A DNA stretch of 9,416 nucleotides from Desulfarculus sp. (GTDB taxonomy: Bacteria > Desulfobacterota > Desulfarculia > Desulfarculales > Desulfarculaceae): contig JAIUYB010000057.1 of NCBI GenBank assembly GCA_020216625.1, positions 1-9,416 of the forward strand, in the 5' to 3' direction. The notes below the pieces were generated by a model. It was not told where the DNA came from, made no database searches, and worked only from the letters and a program-made list of their open reading frames with translations. The position numbers and the translations under genes are program-made. This document shows positions 7,938-9,416 of this stretch, piece by piece (position 1 is the stretch's first letter; each line of letters begins with the position of its first letter).

Positions 7938-7949
7938 GCTCCTAGGAGC
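7938..7949. repeat. Perfect 12-bp palindrome over the tetR-like stop codon
   Basis: GCTCCTAGGAGC is a perfect self-complementary 12-mer whose centre is the TAG stop of the tetR-like gene. With no loop it would make a poor hairpin, and no U-run follows. It could be a chance result of the terminal codons or a protein-binding dyad. Confidence 0.3.
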
Positions 7950-8676
7950 TGGCGATGTGGTTCAGGGCGTCCTTGACCACCCGGGTCAGGTCGGTCACGT
8001 CGCTCTTGGGGTTGCTCACCGCCCGCATGGCCAGGCCATCGAAGATGGCCGACATCACCTCCACCTTGGCGTCCAAGTCGGCCTCGGAGGTGGACAGGCC
8101 CCTAGACCGGCGTCCCCGGATGAGCATCTCGCGGATCTCGCGCCGCAGCCGCGCGTCCATCTCGCGGACCATCTCCGCCACCCGGGGGTTGTGGGCGGCC
8201 TCGGAGATGACCTCCAAGGTGATAGCCGCCTTGCCGGGACTGGACATCCTCCGCACGCCATCGTCCACGCCGGACAACATGGCCTCCAGCAAGTCGCCGC
8301 CCTGGTTGGCGTTCTCGCGGATGATGGCCAGGGTGTCCTCCAGGTCCATCTGGACGATGGCCCGGATGATATCCTCTTTGTTTTCGAAATAATGGTAGAT
8401 GTGCCCAGGGCTCATCTGGGCGCTCTTGGAAATCTGGGCCATGCTGGTGTTGTGGAAGCCATGGCTACGGAAGCACTCCTCGGCCGCGGCCAGCACTTGC
8501 TCCCGGCGGGCCTCGGCCCGCTCTTGGGCCCAGCGCCGCACCGCCCCCACCAGGCAACGCCCAGAGTTGGACTTGTCCTGCCCGTTGCCGCCGGCTTTAA
8601 CCCGCTGCTCGCGCAGGCCCTCGTCTCGCTCCGAAGCCTGGCCGCCCAGGCCGTGGCCGTGCACCACCCGGCTCAC
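7942..8676 (-). CDS. TetR-family transcriptional repressor, probably of the linked efflux system
   Basis: As drawn, 244 residues from a GTG whose first bases overlap the efflux-gene stop (GTGA). The DNA-binding domain spans about residues 58-104, with the TetR pattern [20 protein letters not shown], then [15 protein letters not shown]. The C-terminal half is helical and resembles BetI/AcrR-type ligand domains ([20 protein letters not shown]). The first 45 or so residues are unlike a TetR N-terminus. In-frame GTG codons at 8550 and 8541 would give proteins of about 202 and 199 residues, closer to family size, and the 8541 start has a GGTGGGGG stretch upstream. The coupled GTGA overlap favours the long form and family length favours the short one. 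Local repressors of this kind commonly control the adjacent RND efflux operon in response to toxic compounds; that link is inferred from position. Confidence 0.88.
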   Translation of the reverse strand: MSRVVHGHGLGGQASERDEGLREQRVKAGGNGQDKSNSGRCLVGAVRRWAQERAEARREQVLAAAEECFRSHGFHNTSMAQISKSAQMSPGHIYHYFENKEDIIRAIVQMDLEDTLAIIRENANQGGDLLEAMLSGVDDGVRRMSSPGKAAITLEVISEAAHNPRVAEMVREMDARLRREIREMLIRGRRSRGLSTSEADLDAKVEVMSAIFDGLAMRAVSNPKSDVTDLTRVVKDALNHIASS

Positions 8677-9416
8677 GGCTGGGCTCCGGCGCGAGCCAGG
8701 GCGTTGGACGGATCGGTCCGCGCGGTCTGGTCCGGGCCGCCGTCCTTCCAGCCCCCGCCCAGGGCCTTATAGAGGGTGACCAGGTTGGTCTGGCGGGCCA
8801 GGCGGACGTTGATCAGACCCTGCTGGGCGGTGTAGGAGCTGCGCTCCAAGACCAGAACCGCCAGGTAGCTGGCCACGCCCTTGCGAAAACGGATGTCCGA
8901 AAGCCGGTAGCTCTCGCCGGTGGCCTCCACCAGGGCCCGCTGGGCGGTCAGCTTGTCGTCCAAGGTGGCGCGCAGGGCCAGGGCGTCGGCCACCTCGCGG
9001 AAGGCGGTTTGGATGGCCTTGTCGTATTTGGCCAGGTAAATCTGGTGGTCGGCCTGGGCCGCCTCCAAGTTGGCCTGGTTGCGGCCGTAGTTGAAGATGG
9101 GCAGGCTGATGTTGGGCGCGAAGCTCCAGTAGCCCGAGCCGGATTTGAACAATTCGTAGAGTTCGTTGCTGCCGGTTCCGCCCACCGCGGTCAGGCTGAT
9201 GCTGGGAAAGAACTTGGCCCGGGCCGCGCCGATGTTGGCATTGGCCGCCTTGAGCAGGTGTTCGGCCTGGAGGATGTCCGGCCGCTGGGTCAGCACCACC
9301 GAGGGCAGGCCCACCGGCACCTCCGCCACCGCGGCAACCGGCGAATTCATGCCCTCGGGGATCAGCTCCGGGGGCACCGGACCGCCCAACAGGAGCGCCA
9401 GGGCGTTGATGTCCTG
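8673..9416 (-). CDS. RND efflux outer-membrane factor, NodT/OprM family (C-terminal 247 residues)
   Basis: The frame is open to the right edge, so the N-terminus, including any lipoprotein signal, is outside the window. The visible part matches the second half of NodT/OprM/CusC-type proteins, which form the trimeric outer-membrane and periplasmic channel of tripartite pumps. Hallmarks in order are a [20 protein letters not shown] stretch, [75 protein letters not shown] and the closing [12 protein letters not shown]. These correspond to the second OEP repeat with its long helices and beta strands. A 24-residue polar tail follows GGGW. The stop overlaps the tetR-like GTG by 4 nt. The inner-membrane pump and periplasmic adaptor genes would be expected just beyond 9416. 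Confidence 0.95.
   Translation of the reverse strand, partial: QDINALALLLGGPVPPELIPEGMNSPVAAVAEVPVGLPSVVLTQRPDILQAEHLLKAANANIGAARAKFFPSISLTAVGGTGSNELYELFKSGSGYWSFAPNISLPIFNYGRNQANLEAAQADHQIYLAKYDKAIQTAFREVADALALRATLDDKLTAQRALVEATGESYRLSDIRFRKGVASYLAVLVLERSSYTAQQGLINVRLARQTNLVTLYKALGGGWKDGGPDQTARTDPSNALARAGAQP

Larger units (their letters stand above)
7725..7941 (-). promoter_or_regulatory. Non-coding region upstream of the kinase-regulator operon
   Basis: About 217 bp separates the tetR-like stop from the kinase start. It contains an AT-rich island in otherwise GC-rich DNA (about 7790-7825) with a candidate promoter and paired TAGCTA repeats, and a leader able to fold. The distal half (7861-7936) is GC-rich and I see no gene in it. 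No hairpin with a clear U-run follows the tetR-like gene, so termination between the units is not demonstrated. Confidence 0.6.

Overview
The window is GC-rich, densely packed DNA with every real gene on the minus strand, so the biological order runs from high to low coordinates. The organism looks like a deltaproteobacterium (Desulfobacterota, possibly Desulfarculales-like). This is an inference from the codon bias, the soluble kinase paired with an NtrC-type regulator, the divergent Liv ATPases and the NodT-type efflux protein. It is not proven by any marker gene.

Layout, in transcription order. (1) 9416-8673: C-terminal part of an RND-type efflux outer-membrane factor (NodT/OprM family), cut by the window edge. 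(2) 8676-7942: a TetR-family repressor whose GTG start overlaps the efflux stop codon (GTGA). (3) 7941-7725: a non-coding gap with a candidate sigma-70 promoter, two TAGCTA repeats spaced by one helical turn at the predicted transcript start, and a hairpin-forming leader. (4) 7724-6123: a soluble histidine kinase with an RsbRD-like N-terminal domain and a PAS domain. (5) 6135-4777: an NtrC-family response regulator with receiver, sigma-54 AAA+ (GAFTGA) and Fis-type HTH domains, overlapping the kinase gene by 13 nt. (6) 4776-4564: a regulatory gap with a good -24/-12 sigma-54 promoter (4622-4607) and possible upstream activator sites. (7) 4563-4366: a 65-residue protein consisting almost entirely of a Fis-type HTH. 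(8) 4361-1: livK, livH, livM, livG and livF, encoding a complete HAAT-family (branched-chain amino acid type) ABC importer; livF is cut by the left edge.

The probable circuit is as follows. A cytoplasmic signal is read by the soluble kinase, which phosphorylates the NtrC-like regulator. That regulator activates sigma-54 RNA polymerase at 4622-4607, and the mini-Fis protein plus the importer are expressed together. The mini-Fis protein is homologous to the regulator's own DNA-binding module and is the first gene of the target operon, so it could act as a local feedback factor. A strong hairpin between livK and livH probably sets the binding protein at a higher level than the membrane parts. 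Several divergent features of the ATPases (LPTGY in place of the LSYGQ signature in LivG, an insertion of about 14-18 residues in LivF) and the dedicated sigma-54 control suggest the substrate may not be an ordinary branched-chain amino acid. The substrate cannot be read from the sequence.
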